Positions 36,198 through 44,298 of a DNA stretch of 59,409 bases are shown piece after piece. The position numbers and the translations under genes are program-made. Source of the stretch: Paenibacillus agaridevorans (lineage in GTDB: Bacteria > Bacillota > Bacilli > Paenibacillales > Paenibacillaceae); the NCBI RefSeq assembly GCF_003112455.1, contig NZ_BDQX01000230.1, positions 56,115 through 115,523 on the forward strand, in the 5' to 3' direction. Below the pieces are notes generated by a model. The model saw only the letters and a program-made list of their open reading frames with translations, searched no databases and had not been told where the DNA came from. Numbering within the stretch: the first letter of the stretch is position 1; each line of letters begins with the position of its first letter.

Positions 36198-37181
36198 TTA
36201 CTCTACAAGCCCGGTACGCTCAATTCCCTCGGAAAACCAGCGTTGTGTAAATGTATAGATAATAAGGGGAGGTAAAATAATGAGAAAGGCCGCGGCCATC
36301 TTCGGTCCTTCCGAAATCGGATCTTTCCCTACGCCTGCATTGAAGTTAATCGCGCTGTTGCCCATAAGCTCCTGCTGCATCAGGTTAAGCCTTAACGACA
36401 AAGGTAAAAACTCCTTATTAAGAAACATCGAAGGTTCATAATACATATTCCAGTACCAGATAAATGAAAACAGAAAAACGACAATGATGGCCGGGCGAGC
36501 CAGCGGCAGCATAATGCGAAAAAACAGACGATATGCGCTCGCCCCATCCATTTTGGCAGCCTCCTCCAACGCTTTCGGCTGGGTCAGGAAAAACTGGCGA
36601 AATATAATGATGAATAACGCTCCTCGCAGCCCCTGGGCAAACATAGCCGGAATAATGAATACCAGCGGGGTGTTCAGCCAGCCGAGCTTACCGAAAATCG
36701 TGTACATCGGGATGATCGTAATTTGCGGCGGAACCATAAATGTGATGATAATCAAAATAAAAGCCGCCGCCTTCCCCGGGAAACGCAGCCTCGCCAACGC
36801 GTAGCCCGTGATTGCACAAGATATAACTTGCAATAGCGAGCACGACAGAGCGATAACAAGCGTGTTCGTGAACGCCTCAGGGTAGTGAAGTCCTCGCCAC
36901 GCATCGGCCAGATTTTGGCCATGGAGCTTGCGCGGAATCCATTGGACGACCGGATCAATCAGATCACTCACCGATTTAACCATAGTTGACATCATATAAA
37001 ATAGAGGCTGTAAATATAAAAAAGCAATGACAGCCAGCAAAAAATAGATGAGTACTTTTGCCAGCCAACCGTCATTCAGATTTTGTCCTAGGAGCACTTT
37101 TTTCACTCGCCCCGCCTGCCGGCTTTGCATATACTGCCTGATATTCATTTTAACCTGGTAATAGCCCTCTGTAATTCTCAT
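36198..37181 (-). CDS. CUT1 ABC importer permease, MalG type (second pair, cluster D)
   Basis: About 327 residues. ATG 37181 with GGGGAGG six bases upstream overlaps the previous permease stop (ATGA). A basic cytoplasmic N-terminal extension of about 50 residues precedes the first helix (KVLIYFLLAVIAFLYLQPLF). The EAA loop is ALEEAAKMDGASAYRLFFRI followed by MLPLARPAI; C-terminus RWFSEGIERTGLVE. Partner of the 37178-38062 permease. An upstream in-frame extension to 37268 is unlikely because it lies inside the partner gene and has no ribosome-binding site. Confidence 0.93.
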   Translation of the reverse strand: MRITEGYYQVKMNIRQYMQSRQAGRVKKVLLGQNLNDGWLAKVLIYFLLAVIAFLYLQPLFYMMSTMVKSVSDLIDPVVQWIPRKLHGQNLADAWRGLHYPEAFTNTLVIALSCSLLQVISCAITGYALARLRFPGKAAAFILIIITFMVPPQITIIPMYTIFGKLGWLNTPLVFIIPAMFAQGLRGALFIIIFRQFFLTQPKALEEAAKMDGASAYRLFFRIMLPLARPAIIVVFLFSFIWYWNMYYEPSMFLNKEFLPLSLRLNLMQQELMGNSAINFNAGVGKDPISEGPKMAAAFLIILPPLIIYTFTQRWFSEGIERTGLVE

Positions 37182-38062
37182 CGGAAGCCTCCCCGCTTTA
37201 TTACCGAACGGTATGTTATCCAGAGCACCGCACCCAGCAGGAATAGAATGAGTAGGAAATACATCCAAGCCTGCGCGCTTGCGTAACCGTATCCCGTTTG
37301 AGGGCGAAACATATTATCTCTTACCGTATACATCACCGGATTGAAAGGAAAGGTGAATAAATCCACGACTGTGAATATGGCATTAAGCCCAATAAATGGT
37401 ATCATCCCCGGAAGTGTTATTTTCCAGAAGCTTTCCCACGGCGTTGCGCCGTCAATGCGAATGGCTTCGTATACGGAACGGGAGATGGTTTGATAGCCCG
37501 CAATAAAGATTAGAATCTGCACGCCCGAATACCATAAAATAATAACTGCCTTGCTAAGCACATTCAGCAACGGCTCGGCGATTCTCGGCCCCACGAATTC
37601 CCGAATCACCCCGTCAAGATTATACTGTGCAATAAACGGCAACTTACCTGCCCCCTGACCGAACAATTCCATCAATACCTGTCCCGTGGCGAAAATAACC
37701 GGAAGGAAAAAGATGGCCCGGATCAGCGACCTGCCGGGAAGTCTCTGATTCAGCAGCAGTGATACAAAAAATGAGAATATGAGGATAAGCGGTATGATTA
37801 GCAACATTTCTTGAAAATAGGTAAGAAGTTGGATCGGATAGATGTTATCCTCCGTTAGCACACGCCGGAAATTCTCGAGCCCAACCCATTCATATTTAAA
37901 GCCGTCATTGGTCAAACGAACGTTATTAAAGCTGTTGAATAATGACCAGCCCACCGGAAAGCCAACAAACGCCGAAAAACCGATCGCCCATGGCAGCATA
38001 AACAGGTATCCGGTACCGTAATCTTTCAAGCGGAAGCTCCAATATCCCTTTTGCCTACTCAC
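37178..38062 (-). CDS. CUT1 ABC importer permease, MalF/UgpA type (second pair, cluster D)
   Basis: 294 residues. GTG start at 38062 with GGAGG eight bases upstream, overlapping the end of the DUF5696 gene by 8 bases. The N-terminus YGTGYLFMLPWAIGFSAFVG is the usual LacF/UgpA helix, and the EAA loop is SVYEAIRIDGATPWESFWKI followed by TLPGMIPF. Tight overlaps on both sides show that it is translated together with the DUF5696 protein and the next permease, suggesting a physical or functional link between them. Confidence 0.93.
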   Translation of the reverse strand: MSRQKGYWSFRLKDYGTGYLFMLPWAIGFSAFVGFPVGWSLFNSFNNVRLTNDGFKYEWVGLENFRRVLTEDNIYPIQLLTYFQEMLLIIPLILIFSFFVSLLLNQRLPGRSLIRAIFFLPVIFATGQVLMELFGQGAGKLPFIAQYNLDGVIREFVGPRIAEPLLNVLSKAVIILWYSGVQILIFIAGYQTISRSVYEAIRIDGATPWESFWKITLPGMIPFIGLNAIFTVVDLFTFPFNPVMYTVRDNMFRPQTGYGYASAQAWMYFLLILFLLGAVLWITYRSVIKRGGFR

Positions 38063-40322
38063 GGTAAGCCCCTCCTTTCTCCACCTTGAATGTGCCGCTG
38101 TTATAATCGACAGTCACCCGAGTCCCATCATCATAGGTCATTGTATAGACGCCTTCTGCCCGCTTGACATGTTTCACCATCTGAAGATGGAGCAGTGGCG
38201 CCAACTGATCGAACTTCTTATACTCCTCGATGACCCGCTCCTTCCAAACCCCGTACTCACTACTGTACACATGTTCATAATGCGTTCCTTTAAGCTCGCG
38301 GCTGCGAGTATACGTTAACCGGAAGAATGGAATCGCTCCATATTCGATCGCTTTAAGCATCTCTTTGTCGTACTCGTTGCGGAGATTGCCTTCTTTACCG
38401 GAATACAGGACATAACCGTGTACCGCCATCGGATAAAAAGGAACTGTCTCATCCACGAAATAATCGTAGCTCGATTCCAGTGGGAAATTGGTGAGCAAAT
38501 CGCTCGCAACCAAACTATAATCGTTGCCGCGCCCAGTGGAGGAAAAACCGAGCCGCTCTTGCGTATATGCCAACAGCGACTTGTACAGATGAGCAGTGTC
38601 CTCCCGTTGGACTCCACCATCGGCATAGTCGCGGAAAACAGCACTGCCCGCTCCATCAAATAGAAGTCCGTTCACCCCCAGCTTCTCCAGCTTATCAATC
38701 GTATCCTTGGCTGTTCGGACAGCTGTTTCAGGTTTCAGCAGGAAAGTGCCTCCGCGCGTCTGAAATACCGTGGTATCGATGCTGCGGATGCCTTCCGTTT
38801 TCATGGAAAGCTGTGTCGCGTCGATTTTCATTGAAGCGAGAGAATCTTTCAGCAGAACTGGAAATCCCCGCTGCTGCATGCCAGCCGTAAATTGCCGCAA
38901 GCCCTTTGCTCCTCCCAGCTTTTGCTGTACAGGAAAGCGCCGATCCGTTTCCCCGGTGCCGCCCGCCTGCCAACCTTCATAGACAATAGTCATTTTGGCG
39001 ACTCCCTCGGATACTAGCTCATCTATCATCTGCTCGGCCTGCACGAAGGTTGTCGTCGGTACATAGCTTCTGCCGCCGAACACATCCTTTGTACCTCCGC
39101 CCACAAGACCTAATTGAAGCGGAATATGCTCAAAGGTTGTCACTTCTTTAGGCAGCTGATGCGTCTGAAGCAAATAATCACGATAGGCAGCCGCCATCCC
39201 GCTATAATCGGCCTTCTCCCCGGATAGCAGCCGGTATTCAATAACCCGATCTTGGCGGATACGCTCCTTCTGCACGGAATTGACCGGCTGGGCCATCATG
39301 CTGACCTTGCGCCAATACTCCTCTCGATAAGCAAACTTCGCCCCGATGGAGTGGTAGCTGGTCTGAACGCCGGCAGGCATTGCAGTAATACGCGTCGTAT
39401 ATTTGCCGTCTTTGACAATAGCCGCATAAGCCTGTTCCCCGCGCTTGATGCCGAATACGGGGTAAGCAATCGCCTCCTGCGGAACCTTCTTCTCCTGTAG
39501 ATTGGCCGGGTCATCGTCATAAATCATATAATCATAGCGGTTGCCGGAAGGAGGTCGAATGCCGTTGTAGTAGACAAGTCCGCCCGGACCGTCCGGAACA
39601 AACAGGTACCCTTCCTCTTCTGTGCCCGAGACCGCCCCGAAATAAGGCAGCAGCTGCAAGGAGAACAAATAATTGTCGCCATTTTCTTGAATTCCCTGCG
39701 TCGGAACGGTCACCTCCAGTCCATGTTCCGTTAGCTCATAACGTATGGCAAGCGTTAAAAAGAGCTTGGGATAGTGATAGGTAATCTCAACCCCCTGCTC
39801 CGTCAGAATCGCTGTTTTGTCCACATTCTCCTCCAAGGCGTTCGTCATATTTCGTTGCGCCTTGCCCGCGCTCACATATTCCAGTACAAAGGGCGATTCC
39901 AGATTCGAAAGAATCATGCCCTTAACCGTTTCTGCGGCTAGTTGATCCTTGGAGGGATTGCTGCGCCACAGAAAACCGCTGGTTTTATCCAACACAGCAA
40001 TCTGGGTTGTGTCAGGCGCAAAGAATAGCGTAAAACTAGAATTTTCAGTAACGGTCGCAAAGCCATTCTCATTAAGCTGCTTCGGCAGCCAGGCTTCGCC
40101 CTGCGCCAGCGGAATAAAGTGTTCCATACGCTCAGAGATGCCCATCTCCCGCAGCCTTGGCAAAGTATCCCGATTCCCCCAGGCGATTACGCCCGCCAAA
40201 GTAGCGGCCAGTAGAAGCAGTACGACAAATAATCGCTGCCTAGGCTTTCGTGGCCATAGCTGCAACCATTTCTGTGGACGATGCACGTTTTCAACATACC
40301 GATTAACATTCGGATCAGCCAT
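38055..40322 (-). CDS. DUF5696-type membrane-anchored protein, glycosidase-like
   Basis: 755 residues with one N-terminal membrane helix (RLFVVLLLLAATLAGVIAWG) after a short basic cytoplasmic tail; the rest is extracellular. A beta-rich first half (about 90-350, with SSFTLFFAPDTTQIAVLDKT) is followed by an apparent TIM-barrel-like half with FVQAEQMIDELVSEGVAKMT and NGLLFDGAGSAVFRDYADGG, in the manner of glycoside hydrolases. I recognise it as DUF5696; no enzyme activity is established to my knowledge. The gene overlaps both neighbours by 8 bases (ATG 40322, GGAGG upstream), embedding it in the transporter operon. It may trim oligosaccharides at the membrane before uptake; this is inference. 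Confidence 0.75.
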   Translation of the reverse strand: MADPNVNRYVENVHRPQKWLQLWPRKPRQRLFVVLLLLAATLAGVIAWGNRDTLPRLREMGISERMEHFIPLAQGEAWLPKQLNENGFATVTENSSFTLFFAPDTTQIAVLDKTSGFLWRSNPSKDQLAAETVKGMILSNLESPFVLEYVSAGKAQRNMTNALEENVDKTAILTEQGVEITYHYPKLFLTLAIRYELTEHGLEVTVPTQGIQENGDNYLFSLQLLPYFGAVSGTEEEGYLFVPDGPGGLVYYNGIRPPSGNRYDYMIYDDDPANLQEKKVPQEAIAYPVFGIKRGEQAYAAIVKDGKYTTRITAMPAGVQTSYHSIGAKFAYREEYWRKVSMMAQPVNSVQKERIRQDRVIEYRLLSGEKADYSGMAAAYRDYLLQTHQLPKEVTTFEHIPLQLGLVGGGTKDVFGGRSYVPTTTFVQAEQMIDELVSEGVAKMTIVYEGWQAGGTGETDRRFPVQQKLGGAKGLRQFTAGMQQRGFPVLLKDSLASMKIDATQLSMKTEGIRSIDTTVFQTRGGTFLLKPETAVRTAKDTIDKLEKLGVNGLLFDGAGSAVFRDYADGGVQREDTAHLYKSLLAYTQERLGFSSTGRGNDYSLVASDLLTNFPLESSYDYFVDETVPFYPMAVHGYVLYSGKEGNLRNEYDKEMLKAIEYGAIPFFRLTYTRSRELKGTHYEHVYSSEYGVWKERVIEEYKKFDQLAPLLHLQMVKHVKRAEGVYTMTYDDGTRVTVDYNSGTFKVEKGGAYRE

Positions 40323-42369
40323 AGAACGTCACCTCCCGGTAAATTTGCTTCAAAAAGTCAAACAGGTTAAAACTCAGGCCCGATAAAATAACAGTGAATA
40401 TCCAGATGATTGCAATAGTAAGCAAAGTAATAACTGCAATTTTCAGCGATTCGAGGAAATCAAAGTTATGAATGACCTGATTCATAATAAAAAATTGGAT
40501 CGCGATCCATATCCACATGACCTGAGTGATCGCATCGACCAGAATTCGCTCTTCCAGTACTACGATGTTCGATAGAATGATAGCTGGCAGCATTAGTACG
40601 ATATAAGGCACCAGGGCGTAGACGCTTGCCTGTAGCACCTCTCGAAACCGTCCTTCGCCGCCTTTCACGGCACTGACGAGATAATTGGCTATAATCCAAG
40701 TTGTCCATGGCACGAGCAGCAGACAAACCTCCAGCAGCAAGTTCACCTTGCTCAAATCATAGGGATGAAAGATAAACCCCATTTTGAAGATAGAAAGCAA
40801 GCGGACGGCTATTGCAAGAAGCACGATCGTCAAAATCATAGCCCATGATATGGTGCGCTCTTTCAGACGGTAGAAGCCCTCATACGGATGAAGCAGCATG
40901 TACCATGCATCCCTGGCTTCCCTTCCATACTGAATGGCAAAGGCCGGCCGCGCCCGCCCCTTGACAAACCTCCTGATACGCTTGAAAAAATAACGTAAAA
41001 GTAGAGCGAATATAGCTAGTAGTACTACAGCAAAAAATAAGTTGTTTTGTATCCAGTTATTGCGGATGTTCCAGAAAGCTTCGGAGTAGCCTGCAGCGTC
41101 GAATGAATCCCGAAAGTGGTCCATTGCTTCCTTATACCGCTTCTCATGCAAGGCAATTTCCCCAAAACCTTTGTAGGGCAGATTCATCATGCCATTCTGC
41201 TCCACCACTTCCTCCCAATAGGGTTTGCTTTGCTCGTAGCTGCCTTCCGTATACAGCTTCACCGCTGTCAGAAAGCTATCTCCGAAAGCAGTCCGCTTAA
41301 AAACTTGCAAGACATTCAAACTGCTGTCGACAACCCAAAGCTCCTTCTTGCTGTTCACCCCCAGACTTGTCGGATAATTGACAATGCCATGCTGATGTGC
41401 CAATTTATCCGAAGCCCCGAAGTACAGAAGCACTTGGCCATAAGGATCATAGACTGATATTTCTCCCGACTCGCTGTTCATGCTATACAAAAAACGATCC
41501 GAATCAATTGCGGTATCCACCAGCTTGCTTTCGTAAAAGGATTTATTTAAAAAAGCATCCACACCGCCGGCATTCAGCTTTTTAATTTGGCCTTTGTCAA
41601 CGCCGAAGCTGGTCGTTAGTAGAAAGCGATCGGTAGAATACGTCACATTAGAAATCGCCCCGGGACGTTTGGCCACTTCTTGATCGAGCTGATGCTGATT
41701 AAGAATCGACCGCTTCAACCGTGTCAGCCAATCAATTTGGGTCTTATTAACGCCAAAGAAGCCTGTGAACTGTCCTTCCCCGTTCATCCTCAGCAGCCCC
41801 TGATAGGAATCTTTATTCACGATGTACATGACGCCCCTATGATCCACAACCAGCTTGGTTGGCACATAGAAGTATCCCTCAGGCAGCAGAGACGATTGCG
41901 GCTTATTGAAGGCGCGAACAAATTGCCCCTCCGCTTCGTATACGACCACCCGTTTATTGCCCGTATCGGCCACGTAGATCATACCATCTCCGGTAACAAA
42001 TACACCTTCCGGCGCATTCAGGCTGCCCTCGCTTTCACTTCCCTCCTCACCAATCGAACGGAGGTAGCGCCCCTGCTGATCGAACACCACTATACGGTTG
42101 TTCCCGGTATCTGCGACATAAACCAGATCATCGGCGGTGATATATAAATCGCTTGGCTCCGATAAGGGCACATCGATATCCGTGTAACCGATTACTTGTC
42201 CGGGTACATAAATCGGTTGAATCCTGATCGCCCGATTTGTCTCCTGATCCATAAACCAGGTTGAATAAGGCAGGCTGGCCGAAGCCTTCGGCGGAATTAA
42301 TGTCGCCATAGCAAGCTGCAGCCCTGCAAAGCAAGCAACTAGCAGCTTCAATGGAATTCGTCCTTTCAT
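40315..42369 (-). CDS. NHL-repeat beta-propeller fused to a YIP1-type membrane domain
   Basis: 684 residues: signal peptide (LLVACFAGLQLAMATLIPPK, cut near ASA); an NHL-type propeller (about 60-370) with repeated blades such as PSDLYITADDLVYVADTGNN and PEGVFVTGDGMIYVADTGNK; a TPR-like segment (about 375-430, YKEAMDHFRDSFDAAGY); a membrane helix; a cytoplasmic loop; and a C-terminal YIP1-like domain with about five helices (about 505-680). The start abuts the previous stop (TAAATG). The extracellular propeller could bind a protein or polysaccharide while the YIP1 part scaffolds the importer. It may be an accessory subunit of the double importer; no function is known. Confidence 0.75.
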   Translation of the reverse strand: MKGRIPLKLLVACFAGLQLAMATLIPPKASASLPYSTWFMDQETNRAIRIQPIYVPGQVIGYTDIDVPLSEPSDLYITADDLVYVADTGNNRIVVFDQQGRYLRSIGEEGSESEGSLNAPEGVFVTGDGMIYVADTGNKRVVVYEAEGQFVRAFNKPQSSLLPEGYFYVPTKLVVDHRGVMYIVNKDSYQGLLRMNGEGQFTGFFGVNKTQIDWLTRLKRSILNQHQLDQEVAKRPGAISNVTYSTDRFLLTTSFGVDKGQIKKLNAGGVDAFLNKSFYESKLVDTAIDSDRFLYSMNSESGEISVYDPYGQVLLYFGASDKLAHQHGIVNYPTSLGVNSKKELWVVDSSLNVLQVFKRTAFGDSFLTAVKLYTEGSYEQSKPYWEEVVEQNGMMNLPYKGFGEIALHEKRYKEAMDHFRDSFDAAGYSEAFWNIRNNWIQNNLFFAVVLLAIFALLLRYFFKRIRRFVKGRARPAFAIQYGREARDAWYMLLHPYEGFYRLKERTISWAMILTIVLLAIAVRLLSIFKMGFIFHPYDLSKVNLLLEVCLLLVPWTTWIIANYLVSAVKGGEGRFREVLQASVYALVPYIVLMLPAIILSNIVVLEERILVDAITQVMWIWIAIQFFIMNQVIHNFDFLESLKIAVITLLTIAIIWIFTVILSGLSFNLFDFLKQIYREVTFYG

Positions 42370-43311
42370 TTATTTCACCCCCGAATGCAGCATCGTCTGA
42401 ATCATTTTGCGCTGAAACAGGAGAAACATGATGAGGTTTGGAATAAACATCAACAGCGCCGCCGCTGCCGCCATACTTTGACCGGCCACGCTGTTCTGAA
42501 GATTGATCGTCAGGCTCGACACATAAAAGCCGATTGTCTTCATCGTTTCCTTCGTCGTGTACAGTGTTGAGCCTTCTATATCCAGGTAAACCGCTTGGAA
42601 CGTTATAATCGATATTGTTGCTACCGCAGGGGCCGCAAGCGGAATCATAATACGCGTAAAAATATACAAATCATTCGCTCCATCGAGTTTTGCTGCTTCT
42701 ATTAGCGCATCCGGAATCTGATCAATAAATTGCTTCATCAGAAAAACCGCTACCGGCGAAGCAATAAACGGCAATATATGAGCCAGGTACGTATTTGTAA
42801 TACCGAGGCTGCTTACGATCAGATATCGGGGGATCGCTACCGTCTCGGGCGCAAACATAAGCGACAGCATAATCATCGATAAGATGAGGCCTTTGAAGTG
42901 AAATCGGTGCTTGGAGAGTACATATCCCGCCATCGTGCTGACCAGAATGACAACAACAAGCGAAAGAAAAACGACAAAGACGCTGTTGAATAAATAACGG
43001 GTAAATGGCACGACAGCTGCTCCCGCATGCAAAAATAGCTGCTCGAAATTACGCATCGTCGGCTCCTTCACCCAAATCGTAGGCGGGAACAAGAATAGCT
43101 CATTCATCGGTTTAAAGGCATTGTTGAACAAAAAAATAATGGGCAGCAGCATAAAGAATGCCAGGCCGATAAAGCAAACAATAAGCAGGGATTTAGATAT
43201 GGAAACCCGTTTGAGCTTGGAGAGCCTTAAGAATAAAGGTTTCTGGAAGCTCCTGAAGAGCTCCAAAGTCCTAGACAACTGTGAAAGCTTTGGAGGCGGC
43301 AATTGGGTCAT
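42370..43311 (-). CDS. CUT1 ABC importer permease, MalG type (first pair, cluster D)
   Basis: 313 residues with a 40-residue cytoplasmic N-terminal extension rich in basic residues. EAA loop ALIEAAKLDGANDLYIFTRI followed by MIPLAAPAV; C-terminus QRKMIQTMLHSGVK. ATG 43311 with AGGAGG about eleven bases upstream. It starts 4 bases after the partner permease gene ends. It differs from the second pair's MalG protein along its length, so the two pairs are not a recent duplication. Confidence 0.93.
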   Translation of the reverse strand: MTQLPPPKLSQLSRTLELFRSFQKPLFLRLSKLKRVSISKSLLIVCFIGLAFFMLLPIIFLFNNAFKPMNELFLFPPTIWVKEPTMRNFEQLFLHAGAAVVPFTRYLFNSVFVVFLSLVVVILVSTMAGYVLSKHRFHFKGLILSMIMLSLMFAPETVAIPRYLIVSSLGITNTYLAHILPFIASPVAVFLMKQFIDQIPDALIEAAKLDGANDLYIFTRIMIPLAAPAVATISIITFQAVYLDIEGSTLYTTKETMKTIGFYVSSLTINLQNSVAGQSMAAAAALLMFIPNLIMFLLFQRKMIQTMLHSGVK

Positions 43312-43314
43312 CGA

Positions 43315-44298
43315 CTATTCCCCCTCCTTTGCAGCAAATAATCGATAGCAAAACCGCATAACCAGATACGAGATAACTAATAGAACTACCGAAACTGCCG
43401 AGGCATAACCCCATTCATAACGTAAAAATGCGTAATCATCGATATGATTCGTCATCAAATGGCCAGAATAGCTCGGCGTAATGGCTAGGCCTGTCAACTG
43501 GGTCGAGATAGCGCCTGCCTTAAGAGTTCCTACTATGGCCATCACCGCACTAAACAGCATCTGAGGTTTCATTGACGGTATTGTAATGTAGTACGCTTCT
43601 TGCAGCACATTCTTGATTCCGTCAATTCGCCCAGCCTCGTACAGCTCCGTATTTACGGTCTGCAACCCGCCCAGCATAGCGAGAAAACCTACGCCCATAC
43701 TTGTCCATAACGTCACGATAATCATAATGTTCATCAAATATTTCGGATCCTGCAGCCACAGCTGCGATGTCTCTATCAGCCCAAGTTTAAGCAGGATATT
43801 GTTCAAATAGCCTACACGATCTCCGCTGAAGGTAGCGATCCAAATAACGGACAGCGCTACTCCCCCTGCCATCGAAGGCGCATACAGAGCTAGTGTAAAG
43901 TAGTCGCGAATATTCCGGGGCAACTGATGAATGAGCCAGGCAAAAACAAAGGACAGCGCGTAGCCCCCTGGCCCTACGATTAGTGCAAATTTGAACGTAT
44001 TGGGCAGCGTGTGCTTCATAAATACAATGTCTTGCGTCAGAAGGGCGATAAAATTATGGACGCCGATAAATGTCGGAAACGAAAAACCATTAAACGAGGT
44101 AACGCTGAGCAACAGGGCCATGAGCACTGGAATTAAAATAAAACCGCAAAAAGCGATAAGAAACGGCGCCAAAAACAAATAGGACAGCCGGCTATCCCAG
44201 CATTCCCTTAAGAATCGGCGGAACCGCCGAACGAAGCGGGCTCCCCCAGGCGAGGAATGCGATCCCTTAGCTGGAAGAGTCAGACTTTTATTGTTCAT
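43315..44298 (-). CDS. CUT1 ABC importer permease, MalF/UgpA type (first pair, cluster D)
   Basis: 327 residues, with a basic N-terminal tail and first helix LSYLFLAPFLIAFCGFILIP. The EAA loop reads ELYEAGRIDGIKNVLQEAYY followed by ITIPSMKPQ. ATG 44298, AAGGAGG eight bases upstream; overlaps the preceding giant SBP gene by 11 bases. It follows that SBP directly, so this pair is the likely partner of the CBM-SBP fusion. Confidence 0.93.
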   Translation of the reverse strand: MNNKSLTLPAKGSHSSPGGARFVRRFRRFLRECWDSRLSYLFLAPFLIAFCGFILIPVLMALLLSVTSFNGFSFPTFIGVHNFIALLTQDIVFMKHTLPNTFKFALIVGPGGYALSFVFAWLIHQLPRNIRDYFTLALYAPSMAGGVALSVIWIATFSGDRVGYLNNILLKLGLIETSQLWLQDPKYLMNIMIIVTLWTSMGVGFLAMLGGLQTVNTELYEAGRIDGIKNVLQEAYYITIPSMKPQMLFSAVMAIVGTLKAGAISTQLTGLAITPSYSGHLMTNHIDDYAFLRYEWGYASAVSVVLLVISYLVMRFCYRLFAAKEGE